64,000 nt of DNA, taken from contig NZ_JABBXH010000002.1 of the NCBI RefSeq assembly GCF_012932965.1, positions 644,623 through 708,622 on the forward strand. Reading direction: 5' to 3'. Below are positions 1 to 9,327 of this stretch, piece by piece. The notes beneath the pieces are model-generated. The model was not told the DNA's origin, ran no database searches, and saw nothing but the letters and a program-made list of their open reading frames with translations. Made by a program: the position numbers and the translations under genes. Within the stretch, counting starts at the first letter, position 1, and each line of letters starts with the position of its first letter. The DNA comes from Thalassotalea algicola. GTDB taxonomy: Bacteria > Pseudomonadota > Gammaproteobacteria > Enterobacterales > Alteromonadaceae.

Positions 1-192
1 CCGAATTTAATCGTTATTTATAGCTTCACCCTTGTTTGTTTGCGCTTTGATGATAGTTCCATTAAAGCTTTAAGCCAATAATAGCCCAGCAGTTCAAACA
101 CTTGGGCACTGTTTGATATTCTTCAATTTCATTACTTTGTAGCTAATTCGTCTTATGCTTATTGATATAGTTAGCTTTTAGTATTTGGAGTT

Positions 193-204
193 ATTGTCGA
201 CAAT
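193..204. promoter_or_regulatory. Upstream TGTCGACA operator of prp operon
   Basis: A perfect 12-bp palindrome ATTGTCGACAAT sits just upstream of the -35 element of the GntR-prpBC promoter. A second copy of its 8-bp core lies 72 bp downstream (265-276), past the -10. Palindromes of the form TTGTnnACAA are common targets of FCD-type GntR regulators such as the one encoded next door. Autoregulation is therefore inferred. Confidence 0.65.
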
Positions 205-219
205 GTTCGTGTGTTTTAT

Positions 220-247
220 TTGACATATCGTTTATTTGAGCTATTAT
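220..247 (+). promoter_or_regulatory. Sigma70-like promoter of GntR-prpBC operon
   Basis: TTGACA at 220-225, a 16-bp spacer and TATTAT at 242-247 form a near-consensus sigma70 promoter. It lies 31 bp before the GntR start codon, and TGTCGACA palindromes sit on either side. A start site near 254 would put the second operator in the early transcribed region. Confidence 0.6.
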
Positions 248-264
248 TCGCGTTATATTTTAAA

Positions 265-276
265 AGTGTCGACAAT
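265..276. promoter_or_regulatory. Downstream TGTCGACA operator of prp operon
   Basis: AGTGTCGACAAT repeats the palindrome at 193-204 with one base changed in the outer arm. It lies between the predicted transcription start and the GntR ATG at 279. Binding there would block clearance from the promoter, and two sites about seven helical turns apart could also allow looping. Confidence 0.6.
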
Positions 277-278
277 CC

Positions 279-983
279 ATGCCGTTACAAAACCCTACTC
301 GACAGGCGCCAATTACTGCCGCAGATAAAGTATTCGAACAGCTTCAACATGCAATTGTCGAAGGTGATATTGCCGCAGGCACTAAGATTAGTGAACCTGA
401 ACTGGCAAAGAAGTATGAAGTATCAAGGGCTACCTTAAGAGAAGCAATCAACCGTTTAGAAAAGTGTCATTTGGTTGAACGCCAAGCAAATATTGGCGCT
501 CGTATTGTCGAATGTTCTGTAGAAGGGTTACTTGATCTCTATATTACTCGAGAAGCTTTAGAAGGCATGGCTTGCCGACAAGCTGCTGCTAATATGACAG
601 ATGAAGAGATTGTTCAAATGCAATCTATGTTAGCAGAGCATGCGAAAGCAAAAGAGTTACAAGAAGGTGTAGCTTATTATCAAGAAGAGGGTGACCTAGA
701 CTTTCATTACAAGGTCATTCTAGGCAGTCATAATCAACAACTCATCAATATTCTATGTGGCCAGCTTTATCACTTGCTGCGTATGTATCGTTGCCAATTT
801 GGCATGAATAGCCCTCGAGCCACTCGCGCTTTTGATGAACATTCTCGAATTATTGACGCCATTGCTGATCGTGATGGTGAATTAGCCGAAATTCTCATGC
901 GTCGTCATATAGCGGCGTCGCGTAAAAACATTGAAAAGAAAATTGCGCAGCACAAGCTGCAACAACATAACGAGGACAAATAA
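279..983 (+). CDS. GntR-family (FCD subfamily) transcriptional regulator of the prp operon
   Basis: This 234-residue protein is a probable local regulator of propionate catabolism. An N-terminal winged helix-turn-helix covers about residues 14-78. It is followed by an all-helical FCD ligand domain with the usual metal/ligand residues D139, H143, H188 and H210. It starts at ATG 279, directly after the second TGTCGACA site. The prpB ATG follows its stop codon by one base, so the two are co-transcribed. GntR regulators replace the sigma54-type PrpR in the prp operons of many Alteromonadales. The ligand is probably a methylcitrate-cycle intermediate, but this is inference. Confidence 0.9.
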   Translation: MPLQNPTRQAPITAADKVFEQLQHAIVEGDIAAGTKISEPELAKKYEVSRATLREAINRLEKCHLVERQANIGARIVECSVEGLLDLYITREALEGMACRQAAANMTDEEIVQMQSMLAEHAKAKELQEGVAYYQEEGDLDFHYKVILGSHNQQLINILCGQLYHLLRMYRCQFGMNSPRATRAFDEHSRIIDAIADRDGELAEILMRRHIAASRKNIEKKIAQHKLQQHNEDK

Positions 984-984
984 T

Positions 985-1875
985 ATGTCTGTACAATTAT
1001 CTCCTGGTGCAAAGTTTCGACAAGCATTAGAAAACAACAAGCCGTTAGCGGTTGTAGGTACTATAAATGCGTACTGTGCCATGATGGCAGAGCAGATTGG
1101 CCATCAGGCAATCTATCTTTCTGGTGGTGGTGTAGCGAATGCTTCTTACGGTTTACCTGATTTGGGTATGACATCATTAAATGATGTGATTGCTGATGTT
1201 CAGCGCATTACTTCAGCATCAAGTTTGCCGCTATTAGTCGACATCGATACCGGTTGGGGAGGCGCATTCAATATCGCTAAGACTATTCGTGATATGGAGA
1301 AGGCTGGTGCCGCTGCAGTTCATATTGAAGACCAAGTTGCTCAAAAGCGTTGTGGTCACCGTCCTAATAAAGAAATCGTATCTACAGAAGAAATGGTCGA
1401 TCGTATCAAAGCGGCTGTTGATGCACGTACAGATAAAGACTTCTTTATCATGGCCCGTACAGATGCATTCGCACAAGAAGGTTTAGAGGCTGCTCTAGAA
1501 CGTGCCAAAGCATATGTTGCCGCTGGTGCCGACGGTATTTTTGCCGAAGCAGTTAAAACTGAAGAACATTATCGTGCCTTTTCTGAAGCATTAGATGTAC
1601 CAATTTTGGCGAATATTACTGAGTTTGGTCAAACGGAACTATGGAACCAAAAAGAATTAGGTGAGTGGGGCGCAGATATGGTGCTTTACCCATTATCGGC
1701 GTTCAGAGCAATGAATAAAGCTGCAGAGTCTGTGTACCGCACACTATTAACTGATGGCGATCAAAAAGCTGAAATAGATAATATGCAAACTCGTATGGAC
1801 TTATACGATTACCTTGGATACCACGATTTTGAACAAAAATTAGATAGTTTGTTCTCGGAAGGCAAAAACAAATAA
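985..1875 (+). CDS. prpB: 2-methylisocitrate lyase
   Basis: Cleaves 2-methylisocitrate to pyruvate and succinate, the last step of the methylcitrate cycle. The protein is 296 residues, the same size as the E. coli enzyme. It has the phosphoenolpyruvate mutase/isocitrate lyase fold and the signature KRCGHRPNK at residues 121-129, with catalytic C123. The open frame extends upstream to 931, but ATG 985 is chosen because a GAGGA ribosome site lies at 972-976 and the longer form would read into the GntR gene. It is followed by prpC. Confidence 0.97.
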   Translation: MSVQLSPGAKFRQALENNKPLAVVGTINAYCAMMAEQIGHQAIYLSGGGVANASYGLPDLGMTSLNDVIADVQRITSASSLPLLVDIDTGWGGAFNIAKTIRDMEKAGAAAVHIEDQVAQKRCGHRPNKEIVSTEEMVDRIKAAVDARTDKDFFIMARTDAFAQEGLEAALERAKAYVAAGADGIFAEAVKTEEHYRAFSEALDVPILANITEFGQTELWNQKELGEWGADMVLYPLSAFRAMNKAAESVYRTLLTDGDQKAEIDNMQTRMDLYDYLGYHDFEQKLDSLFSEGKNK

Positions 1876-1951
1876 ACCTTATAAATATTAAAGAGCTACA
1901 TTTTCGCTGATTGTGGCTCAATACAACAAGTTAAAAATTGAGGAAAGTGTC

Positions 1952-3082
1952 ATGGTCGATAAAAAATTAGGTGGTGCAGGCCTTCGTGGTCAGAGTGCAG
2001 GTGAAACTGCTTTATGTACGGTAGGTAAAACAGGTTCAGGCTTAACGTATCGTGGCTACGATATGAAGGATTTAGCAGAAAATGCACAGTTTGAAGAAGT
2101 CGCTTACTTACTTTTATATGGCAAGCTGCCAACACAAACAGAGCTAGACGCGTACAAAGCGCGCTTAAAAGGCATGCGTGCCTTGCCAGCAGCATTAAAA
2201 ACAGTATTAGAACAAATCCCAGCATCAGCTCATCCGATGGATGTTATGCGTACGGGTTGTTCAATGTTAGGTAATTTAGAAACAGAAGCGACAGATTTCT
2301 CAGATCAACTTGATCACATCGACCGCATGCTGGCTACTTTCCCTGGAATCGTGAACTACTGGTATAACTTCAGCCATAACGGCATTCGTGTAGAAACTGA
2401 CACTGAAGCCGACTCTATTGCTGAGCAATTCCTTTGGACTCTGCATAATAAAAAGCCTGAAGCATTACATGTAGAAGTGATGCATGCATCACTCATTTTG
2501 TATGCAGAGCATGAGTTTAATGCATCTACCTTTGCAGGGCGCGTATGTGCATCTACTTTATCAGATATTCATTCTGTTGTTACTGGTGCTATTGGTACGC
2601 TTCGTGGTCCACTTCATGGTGGTGCGAATGAAGCTGCAATGGATATGATCGAACAATGGAAATCTGCAGATGAAGCAGAAGCTGCGATGTTAGGTATGCT
2701 TGAGCGCAAAGAGAAAATCATGGGATTTGGACATGCGGTTTATCGAACATCAGATCCGCGAAATGCAGTGATCAAAGATTGGTCTAAAAAGCTATCCGAG
2801 CAAGTAGGTGATACTCATTTATACGCAGTTTCTGAACGTTGTGAAGCTGTTATGTGGAGAGAGAAGAAACTATTCTGTAATGCAGACTTTTTCCATGCCT
2901 CAGCTTATAACTTTATGGGCATTCCAACGAAACTGTTTACACCGATTTTTGTGTGTTCTCGAGTGTCTGGTTGGACTGCTCACGCTATGGAACAGCGAGC
3001 GAATAACCGGATTATTCGTCCGTCAGCAGATTATACGGGGCCTGAGCCACAAGAATTTGTTTCTATTGAAAATAGAAGCTAA
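1952..3082 (+). CDS. prpC: 2-methylcitrate synthase
   Basis: Condenses propionyl-CoA with oxaloacetate to 2-methylcitrate. From ATG 1952 the product is 376 residues, typical for PrpC. A GAGGAAA ribosome site at 1940-1946 supports this start over the in-frame ATG at 1913. The citrate-synthase active-site residues are visible as H222 (in PLHGGANEAAM), H261 (in MGFGHAVYRTSDPRN) and D312 (in NADFFHASAYNFMG). The order prpB-prpC-acnD-prpF shows the methylcitrate role rather than a housekeeping citrate synthase. Confidence 0.97.
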   Translation: MVDKKLGGAGLRGQSAGETALCTVGKTGSGLTYRGYDMKDLAENAQFEEVAYLLLYGKLPTQTELDAYKARLKGMRALPAALKTVLEQIPASAHPMDVMRTGCSMLGNLETEATDFSDQLDHIDRMLATFPGIVNYWYNFSHNGIRVETDTEADSIAEQFLWTLHNKKPEALHVEVMHASLILYAEHEFNASTFAGRVCASTLSDIHSVVTGAIGTLRGPLHGGANEAAMDMIEQWKSADEAEAAMLGMLERKEKIMGFGHAVYRTSDPRNAVIKDWSKKLSEQVGDTHLYAVSERCEAVMWREKKLFCNADFFHASAYNFMGIPTKLFTPIFVCSRVSGWTAHAMEQRANNRIIRPSADYTGPEPQEFVSIENRS

Positions 3083-3118
3083 TAAGGAAGGTAATTTTTA
3101 CCATTAGCAGCGTTACTG

Positions 3119-3196
3119 AAAAAGGTTGATTGCACACATATTTTAATATGCTGCGCTTCAACCTTTTCCAAAGCCTTGCTACTGGCGAAAATTTCA
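3119..3196. repeat. Intergenic palindromic element A (prpC-acnD)
   Basis: A long hairpin-forming stretch. Arms AAAAGGTTGA (3120-3129) and TCAACCTTTT (3158-3167) enclose a second hairpin, CATATT/AATATG (3137-3142 and 3145-3150). The outer arms and the right flank resemble element B at 5920-5996. No T-run follows, so it is not a simple terminator. It could be an mRNA processing or stability element, or a dispersed intergenic repeat. Confidence 0.5.
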
Positions 3197-3299
3197 CTTT
3201 CTGTAAAATTGACTGTGTTGCTTTATGCCAACATCTGAAGCTTACTTTTTTTAATGTGTAAGCCTTTATATTCTAATCAAATTCAATTGTAGGTTAATT

Positions 3300-5903
3300 A
3301 TGAACTATGATTACCGCAAACCGCTACCGGGCGCAGGTATCGATTTTTTCGATACGCGAGAAGCTTGTGAAGCGATAACGCCAGGCGCATACGCCAAACT
3401 TCCATATACATCTCGTGTGTTAGCTGAGCAGCTAGTGCGTAAATGTGATCCTGAAAGCTTAACTGCCTCTCTAGAACAAATTCTTTCTAACAAGCGTGAC
3501 TTGGATTTTCCTTGGTATCCTGCACGTGTCGTATGTCATGATATTTTGGGTCAAACAGCGCTAGTTGATTTGGCAGGCTTACGTGACGCTATCGCTGATC
3601 AAGGTGGCGATCCTGCTAAAGTAAATCCAGTTGTTCCAACACAGCTTATTGTTGATCACTCGTTAGCAGTTGAGGCACCGGGTTTTGACCCAGATGCATT
3701 TGAGAAAAACCGTGCAATAGAAGACCGCCGAAACGAAGACCGTTTTCACTTTATCGAGTGGACAAAAACCGCATTTAAGAATGTAGACGTTATTCCCGCT
3801 GGTAACGGCATTATGCATCAGATCAACTTAGAGAAAATGTCTCCAGTTATTCAAAAACGAGATGGCGTTGCATTTCCTGATACGTGTGTTGGTACCGATT
3901 CTCACACGCCGCATGTTGATGCCTTAGGTGTTATTGCAATTGGTGTTGGTGGTTTAGAAGCTGAAACTGTCATGTTGGGTCGTCCATCAATGATGCGTCT
4001 GCCAAACATTGTTGGTGTTAAGCTTGTAGGAGAACGTCAACCGGGTATTACGGCAACTGATATTGTATTAGCTATCACTGAGTTTTTACGAAATGAAAAA
4101 GTTGTAGGGGCGTATTTAGAATTCTTCGGTGAAGGTGCAAGTTCATTATCAATTGGTGACCGTGCAACTATCTCCAATATGACACCAGAGTACGGTGCAT
4201 CTGCAGGTATGTTCTACATTGATGAACAAACTATTGACTACCTAAGAATCACAGGTCGTGAACCCGAGCAAGTAGCATTGGTAGAAACCTACGCTAAGCA
4301 TACGGGGCTATGGGCTGACGATTTAGCAACGGCAGAATACGAACGTGTATTAACGTTTGACTTATCTACAGTTGGCCGCAATATGGCTGGCCCGTCAAAT
4401 CCACATCGCCGTTTAGCGACAGCAGATTTGGCCGCAAAAGAGATTGCAAAAGACTTAGATAAGGCACAAGCACAAGAGGCAGAAGGTTTGATGCCAGATG
4501 GCGCGTGTATCATTGCCGCGATTACTTCCTGTACCAACACGTCAAATCCTCGCAATGTAGTTGCAGCAGGTCTTGTCGCTAAGCGTGCTAATGAATTAGG
4601 TTTAGTGCGTAAGCCGTGGGTTAAAACGTCGTTTGCGCCAGGCTCAAAAGTAGCTAAGTTATATCTTGAAGAAGCAGGTCTTCTTTCTGAAATGGAAAAG
4701 CTTGGTTTTGGTATTGTCGCCTATGCTTGTACAACCTGTAACGGTATGTCAGGGGCGTTGGACCCGAAAATTCAACAAGAAATTATCGACCGTGATTTAT
4801 ATGCTACGGCGGTACTTTCTGGTAACCGTAACTTTGATGGTCGAATTCATCCATATGCAAAACAAGCTTTCTTGGCATCACCACCATTGGTCGTTGCTTA
4901 TGCAATAGCAGGGACCATGCGTTTTGATATTGAAACGGATGCGTTAGGGCATGATGCTGATGGTAACGCTATCACGCTAAAAGATATTTGGCCATCTGAC
5001 GAAGAAATAGATGCGATTGTTGAGGCAAGTGTTAAGCCTGAACAGTTTAAGAAAATTTATACGCCAATGTTCGATTTAGGTGCGTTTGAACCTGCTGAAA
5101 GTCCGTTATATGACTGGCGAGAAATGTCGACGTATATTCGCCGACCTCCTTATTGGGAAGGGGCATTGGCAGGTGAACGTACTATGAAAGGTATGCGTCC
5201 TTTAGCGGTATTAGGTGACAACATCACAACCGACCACTTATCACCATCAAATGCGATTATGCTTGATAGTGCCGCAGGCGCTTATCTTGATAAAATGGGC
5301 TTGCCAGAAGAAGACTTTAACTCTTATGCGACGCATCGTGGTGACCATTTAACCGCGCAACGTGCAACATTTGCCAACCCTAAACTATTCAATGAAATGT
5401 GTTTAGATGAAAATGGCGAAGTTAAGCAAGGATCGTTAGCGCGGATTGAACCTGAAGGTACTGAATCACGCATGTGGGAAGCAATTGAGACTTACATGGA
5501 GCGCAAGCAACCTTTATGTATTATTGCTGGCGCTGACTATGGTCAAGGCTCTTCACGTGACTGGGCGGCAAAAGGTGTTCGTTTAGCTGGTGTTGAAGTG
5601 ATTGTAGCCGAAGGTTTTGAACGAATTCACCGTACAAACCTAATTGGTATGGGCGTATTACCACTAGAATTTACCAATGGCGAGACGCGTAAAACCTATA
5701 ACATTGATGGTACTGAAACATTCGATGTTAAAGGTGATACAGCACCTGGTGGGGTAATGACTGTTATTGTAAACCGTGCAAGTGGTGAAATAGTGGAAAT
5801 TCCGGTCAAGTGTCGTTTAGACACTGCGGAAGAAGTAACAGTTCATGCCGCGGGTGGGGTATTGCAAAAGTTTGCCAACGACTTCTTAGAGTCTAATGTT
5901 TAA
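3300..5903 (+). CDS. acnD: Fe/S-dependent 2-methylisocitrate dehydratase AcnD
   Basis: An aconitase-family enzyme that dehydrates 2-methylcitrate. It works together with PrpF and replaces the cofactor-free PrpD dehydratase. At 867 residues it has the expected AcnD length. The [4Fe-4S] ligand motifs SCTNTSNP and ACTTCNGMSG are intact, and the C-terminal swivel domain carries GADYGQGSSRDWAAKGV. ATG 3300 follows a 217-bp gap after prpC that holds hairpin element A. Its pairing with prpF distinguishes it from AcnA. Confidence 0.96.
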   Translation: MNYDYRKPLPGAGIDFFDTREACEAITPGAYAKLPYTSRVLAEQLVRKCDPESLTASLEQILSNKRDLDFPWYPARVVCHDILGQTALVDLAGLRDAIADQGGDPAKVNPVVPTQLIVDHSLAVEAPGFDPDAFEKNRAIEDRRNEDRFHFIEWTKTAFKNVDVIPAGNGIMHQINLEKMSPVIQKRDGVAFPDTCVGTDSHTPHVDALGVIAIGVGGLEAETVMLGRPSMMRLPNIVGVKLVGERQPGITATDIVLAITEFLRNEKVVGAYLEFFGEGASSLSIGDRATISNMTPEYGASAGMFYIDEQTIDYLRITGREPEQVALVETYAKHTGLWADDLATAEYERVLTFDLSTVGRNMAGPSNPHRRLATADLAAKEIAKDLDKAQAQEAEGLMPDGACIIAAITSCTNTSNPRNVVAAGLVAKRANELGLVRKPWVKTSFAPGSKVAKLYLEEAGLLSEMEKLGFGIVAYACTTCNGMSGALDPKIQQEIIDRDLYATAVLSGNRNFDGRIHPYAKQAFLASPPLVVAYAIAGTMRFDIETDALGHDADGNAITLKDIWPSDEEIDAIVEASVKPEQFKKIYTPMFDLGAFEPAESPLYDWREMSTYIRRPPYWEGALAGERTMKGMRPLAVLGDNITTDHLSPSNAIMLDSAAGAYLDKMGLPEEDFNSYATHRGDHLTAQRATFANPKLFNEMCLDENGEVKQGSLARIEPEGTESRMWEAIETYMERKQPLCIIAGADYGQGSSRDWAAKGVRLAGVEVIVAEGFERIHRTNLIGMGVLPLEFTNGETRKTYNIDGTETFDVKGDTAPGGVMTVIVNRASGEIVEIPVKCRLDTAEEVTVHAAGGVLQKFANDFLESNV

Positions 5904-5919
5904 AACGACTATTTAAGGT

Positions 5920-5996
5920 TTCTGCATTGTTGTTGATGCTCATGTACACTTTTACATGAGCTTCAACGCTTAGCAGAATCGCTAAAAATTCTCGTT
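5920..5996. repeat. Intergenic palindromic element B (acnD-prpF)
   Basis: The 14-base arms 5932-5945 (GTTGATGCTCATGT) and 5954-5967 (ACATGAGCTTCAAC) pair with one mismatch across an 8-base loop. TTCTGC (5920-5925) and GCAGAA (5973-5978) extend the inverted repeat outward. The GTTGAT...GCTTCAAC boundaries match element A in the preceding gap. There is no T-run directly after the stem. Confidence 0.55.
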
Positions 5997-6025
5997 AAAA
6001 CATAAAACTCTATTTATACATTGTA

Positions 6026-6050
6026 AAGGCGGCTTAAGTCGCTTTTATTT
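6026..6050 (+). terminator. Possible weak terminator/attenuator before prpF
   Basis: GCGGCTT and AAGTCGC form a short, nearly loopless stem followed by TTTTATTTT in the 280-bp acnD-prpF gap. It could reduce read-through into prpF. The stem contains a G-T pair and little loop, so this is tentative. Confidence 0.3.
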
Positions 6051-6183
6051 TGATTATTATTGAACTATCACTTTGGGATTTTGGTTTTATACAAGGCGGT
6101 TAAAAGGAGCGTCGCGTGTTATGTGACGTTAACCAACGTAGAAAAAAACTAAAATAACAAGTGAAAACAAATGAAGGAAAAAT

Positions 6184-7362
6184 ATGACATTTCCTGCACA
6201 AGTAAAAATTCCAGCTACGTATATCCGTGGTGGTACGTCAAAGGGTGTTTTTTTCAATTTAACGGATTTACCTGAGCGTTGTCAGGTACCAGGTGAAGCA
6301 CGTGACAACATGTTGCTTCGTGTTATCGGTTCACCTGATCCTTACGGTAAGCAAACTGATGGCATGGGCGGTGCAACTTCAAGTACCTCTAAAACTGTGA
6401 TCTTAGCTAAATCTGATCAAGAAGGGCATGATGTTGACTATTTGTTTGGTCAAGTCGCCATAGATAGAGCATTTGTCGACTGGTCAGGCAATTGCGGAAA
6501 TTTAACCGCGGCTGTTGGTTCTTTTGCTATTTACGCTGGTCTAGTCGATCCAGCAAGAATTCCTGATAACGGAATTTGTACCGTACGTATTTGGCAAAAA
6601 AACATTGAGAAAACCATTGTTGCGCAAGTACCTATTACCAACGGTGAAGTACAAGAAACAGGTGATTTCGAATTAGACGGCGTGACTTTTCCTGCTGCAG
6701 AAGTGCCGGTTGAATTTATCGCACCTGTTGACCCCAGCGAAGCTATGTTTCCAACAGGTAATGTTGTAGATGATCTTGAAGTGCCCGGGATTGGTACCTT
6801 TAAAGCCACTATGATCAACGCTGGTATTCCAACGATTTTCTTAAATGCGGATGAAATTGGTTACCAAGGCACTGAGTTACAGGATGATATTAATAACTCA
6901 GAAGAAAAGTTAACTTGGTTTGAAACCGTGCGTGCACATGGCGCAATTAAGATGGGCTTAATAAGTGATGTTCACGAAGCAAAATCGCGCCAACACACCC
7001 CTAAAATTGCCTTTGTTTCTCCAGCCCAAAACTACGTGGCTTCAAGTGGTAAAGAGATTAAGACAAGCGCTATTGATCTGAACGTGCGGGCATTATCAAT
7101 GGGTAAATTGCACCATGCAATGATGGGAACTGCCGCGGTCGCAATAGGCACAGCTGCAGCAATTCCTGGTACCACAGTAAACCTTGCCGCAGGTGGTGGT
7201 GAGCGTGGTGCTGTTACCTTTGGGCACCCATCAGGAACATTAAAAGTGGGAGCACAAGCGTGTAATAGTGATGGTAACTGGGTTGTTGAAAAAGCCATTA
7301 TGAGTCGTAGTGCTCGCATTCTAATGGAAGGTTTTGTTCGAATTCCAGAAAATAGTTTCTAG
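6184..7362 (+). CDS. prpF: 2-methylaconitate cis-trans isomerase PrpF
   Basis: Isomerises 2-methylaconitate (trans to cis) so that AcnD-type dehydration can complete the methylcitrate cycle. The 392-residue product has the diaminopimelate-epimerase-like PrpF fold. The lysine-containing motif RGGTSKGVFF is near residue 18, GNCGNLTAAVG lies around residue 106, and a glycine-rich C-terminal segment contains AAGGGERGAVTFGHPSG. A GAAGGA ribosome site precedes ATG 6184. It is the last gene of the operon, and an intrinsic terminator follows. Confidence 0.96.
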   Translation: MTFPAQVKIPATYIRGGTSKGVFFNLTDLPERCQVPGEARDNMLLRVIGSPDPYGKQTDGMGGATSSTSKTVILAKSDQEGHDVDYLFGQVAIDRAFVDWSGNCGNLTAAVGSFAIYAGLVDPARIPDNGICTVRIWQKNIEKTIVAQVPITNGEVQETGDFELDGVTFPAAEVPVEFIAPVDPSEAMFPTGNVVDDLEVPGIGTFKATMINAGIPTIFLNADEIGYQGTELQDDINNSEEKLTWFETVRAHGAIKMGLISDVHEAKSRQHTPKIAFVSPAQNYVASSGKEIKTSAIDLNVRALSMGKLHHAMMGTAAVAIGTAAAIPGTTVNLAAGGGERGAVTFGHPSGTLKVGAQACNSDGNWVVEKAIMSRSARILMEGFVRIPENSF

Positions 7363-7385
7363 CAATTGAGCGCAATAGAATGGTC

Positions 7386-7413
7386 AAAAGCAGCTTTTTA
7401 GCTGCTTTTTTTA
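7386..7413 (+). terminator. Rho-independent terminator of prp operon
   Basis: AAAAGCAGCT (7386-7395) and AGCTGCTTTT (7400-7409) form a 10-bp stem with a TTTT loop and a T-run. It ends 24-51 bp past the prpF stop. Confidence 0.85.
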
Positions 7414-7612
7414 TTTATTTGAGGGTAATCAATAACTTTTCTTGAATTATTTTTAAAATAACCTTTACTGAAACTAGTGAGATAACATATTGGTTTGTTT
7501 CTATTTTACTTACCGCAAGTTAACCACGCTCAGAGTGCTCTAAAAATTATAATAATTAACGCACAGTTTTACGATTTGAAAATATTAAACACATTAAAAG
7601 TCGGGGGAGTAT

Positions 7613-8791
7613 ATGACTTTAAACAAGTTAACAGGTGCGTTGCTTATGGCAGTTGCGTCTTCCACTGCTATTGCTGCTGATATTAACTTTAGCGGCTATG
7701 GTACTATTCGTGGTGGGATGGCATTTGATGAAGATGCTCAAACTACTAACTTTGGTTACGACGAGACTTTAGATTTTAAAAATGAATCTAAATTTGCTAT
7801 TCAGGCTATCACACAGTTAAACAAAAAATGGTCGGCGACAATAGTGATGCACGCCGACGGTGCTGAAGATTTTGACATTGAAGCACGTTGGGCTTATTTG
7901 AATTATCAATACACTCCTGAGACGACGGTAACACTCGGGCGATTTGCTTTACCTTACTTTAGGCATTCAGATACACAAGACATTGGTTACAGTCATAATT
8001 ATAGCCGGATGCCAACATCTATATATGATGGCCAGGAGTTTGACCTGATAGAAGGTATTCGGATTACACATGCTACTTATATTGGAGACGCAGATTTAAC
8101 GCTTAAAGCATCATATGGTTCATTTGATGGAAGCGCTGATACATCTCTAGGAGACGTTGATACTGAGATTACCAATATTATTCAATTTTCCGCAGAATAT
8201 AGTTATGAATGGTTTTCGTTTTATGCGGGTGTTTTAAGTGCTGACGTTACTTTAGATATAAACGATCAAATAGATCAACAATTAATGTTTACGCTACCGG
8301 GATATGTAGTTAGCAACAATACAGTTTACAACCCAACTAATGCAGCGGTTTATGACATGAAAGAAATTTATGTCGAAGAAGACAGTACTGTTTATATGAC
8401 GGCTGGATTTACCGCTGAGCATGAGAATTGGTTGTTTAATATAGAGTATGCTGCTTACGATGTTGATGATACGTTTTTTGAAGAAAAGAAAGCATTTTAC
8501 GCTTCAATCTCATACAATTTCGAACAACTGACAGTATCTATAGTTCATGAAGATGCTAGTTATTCTTTTGATTATGATCATGCTAACTCTGCCGATCCTT
8601 ATGTGAATGGTTTCGCCCAAGCAGTAACAAACGCCTTTTTTAAACCTTCTGAATATGATGCCCAAGGCATACATTTAAGGTATGACGCCATGCCCGGTGT
8701 AGCGTATAAATTTGAGTATACCCACTCTAGTGGTGATTTCTCAGGCGATAGTTCTGGTATAGCCACCTTCGGCATTGATTTTGTTTTTTAG
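7613..8791 (+). CDS. Outer-membrane porin-like beta-barrel
   Basis: A 392-residue secreted protein with a signal peptide ending near residue 21 (SSTAIA). It has alternating aromatic/polar strands throughout and a C-terminal FGIDFVF that fits outer-membrane insertion. It resembles uncharacterised porins of marine Alteromonadales. The substrate cannot be read from the sequence. A strong GGGGGAG ribosome site lies at 7603-7609. The next gene starts 9 bp after its stop, so the two are probably co-transcribed. It lies downstream of the prp terminator and should have its own promoter. Confidence 0.8.
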   Translation: MTLNKLTGALLMAVASSTAIAADINFSGYGTIRGGMAFDEDAQTTNFGYDETLDFKNESKFAIQAITQLNKKWSATIVMHADGAEDFDIEARWAYLNYQYTPETTVTLGRFALPYFRHSDTQDIGYSHNYSRMPTSIYDGQEFDLIEGIRITHATYIGDADLTLKASYGSFDGSADTSLGDVDTEITNIIQFSAEYSYEWFSFYAGVLSADVTLDINDQIDQQLMFTLPGYVVSNNTVYNPTNAAVYDMKEIYVEEDSTVYMTAGFTAEHENWLFNIEYAAYDVDDTFFEEKKAFYASISYNFEQLTVSIVHEDASYSFDYDHANSADPYVNGFAQAVTNAFFKPSEYDAQGIHLRYDAMPGVAYKFEYTHSSGDFSGDSSGIATFGIDFVF

Positions 8792-8800
8792 GAGCTGTTC

Positions 8801-9217
8801 ATGAGGTTTACTAAGTTTTTGTCTACTTGTTTGTTAGTCACTTTGTGCTCGGTCGCACAAGCTGAAGTCGCGGTAATAGTGCACAAAGATAATTCAGTAG
8901 AATTGTCGAAGGGGAAAATTAAACGCGTTTTTATGAAAAAGATTAAGTCGTTTGAAAATGGTAATGAGATTCATGTTGTAAGTCTTAAAGAAGGCCACCC
9001 AATTTCAACTGAATTCAATACAAGGGTATTGAAAAAGACGGCATCTAAACTTAAATCATACTGGTCTAAGCTTACCTTTACTGGCCAAGCTAAACCTATG
9101 GAGTATATAGATACTTCAGAAGAAATGATTAGCAAAGTAAAAGCCGACCCAAACATGATTGCCTATATCGATGCAAACAAAGTAACAGATGAAGTCAGGG
9201 TATTAGCGACATTTTAA
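8801..9217 (+). CDS. Small periplasmic phosphate-binding-like (PstS-like) protein
   Basis: A 138-residue product with a signal peptide (cut near residue 21, SVAQA) and one short type-2 periplasmic-binding-protein-like domain, much smaller than full PstS (about 320 residues). Such half-size 'phosphate ABC transporter substrate-binding' proteins occur beside porins in marine gammaproteobacteria. No permease or ATPase is nearby, so classical ABC uptake is not supported. The tail DPNMIAYIDANKVTDEVRVL is typical of the family. Start ATG 8801 follows an AGGAG site. Confidence 0.7.
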   Translation: MRFTKFLSTCLLVTLCSVAQAEVAVIVHKDNSVELSKGKIKRVFMKKIKSFENGNEIHVVSLKEGHPISTEFNTRVLKKTASKLKSYWSKLTFTGQAKPMEYIDTSEEMISKVKADPNMIAYIDANKVTDEVRVLATF

Positions 9218-9252
9218 TTCTTTAGTTATATTTTAACCTTGATATCATATAG

Positions 9253-9276
9253 AAGCGCCGTTAGGCGCTTTTATTT
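9253..9276 (+). terminator. Rho-independent terminator after porin pair
   Basis: AAGCGCC (9253-9259), a GTTA loop and GGCGCTT (9264-9270), followed by TTATTTTT. It closes the porin/PstS-like unit. Confidence 0.85.
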
Positions 9277-9327
9277 TTGGTAATATTACTAATGATATAC
9301 ACACCATAAAAACTAAAGGCCTATTTG

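Noticed and set aside
1-180. Gene or repeat at the left edge
   Set aside because: Only AT-rich sequence and a weak GCCCA/TGGGC inverted repeat are seen; nothing supports a feature.
931-984. Longer PrpB start at 931
   Set aside because: The extension lies inside the GntR coding end; ATG 985 with GAGGA upstream matches the family length.
6531-7319. Long open frames opposite prpF
   Set aside because: They mirror the codon pattern of the well-supported prpF gene on the other strand and have no recognisable product.
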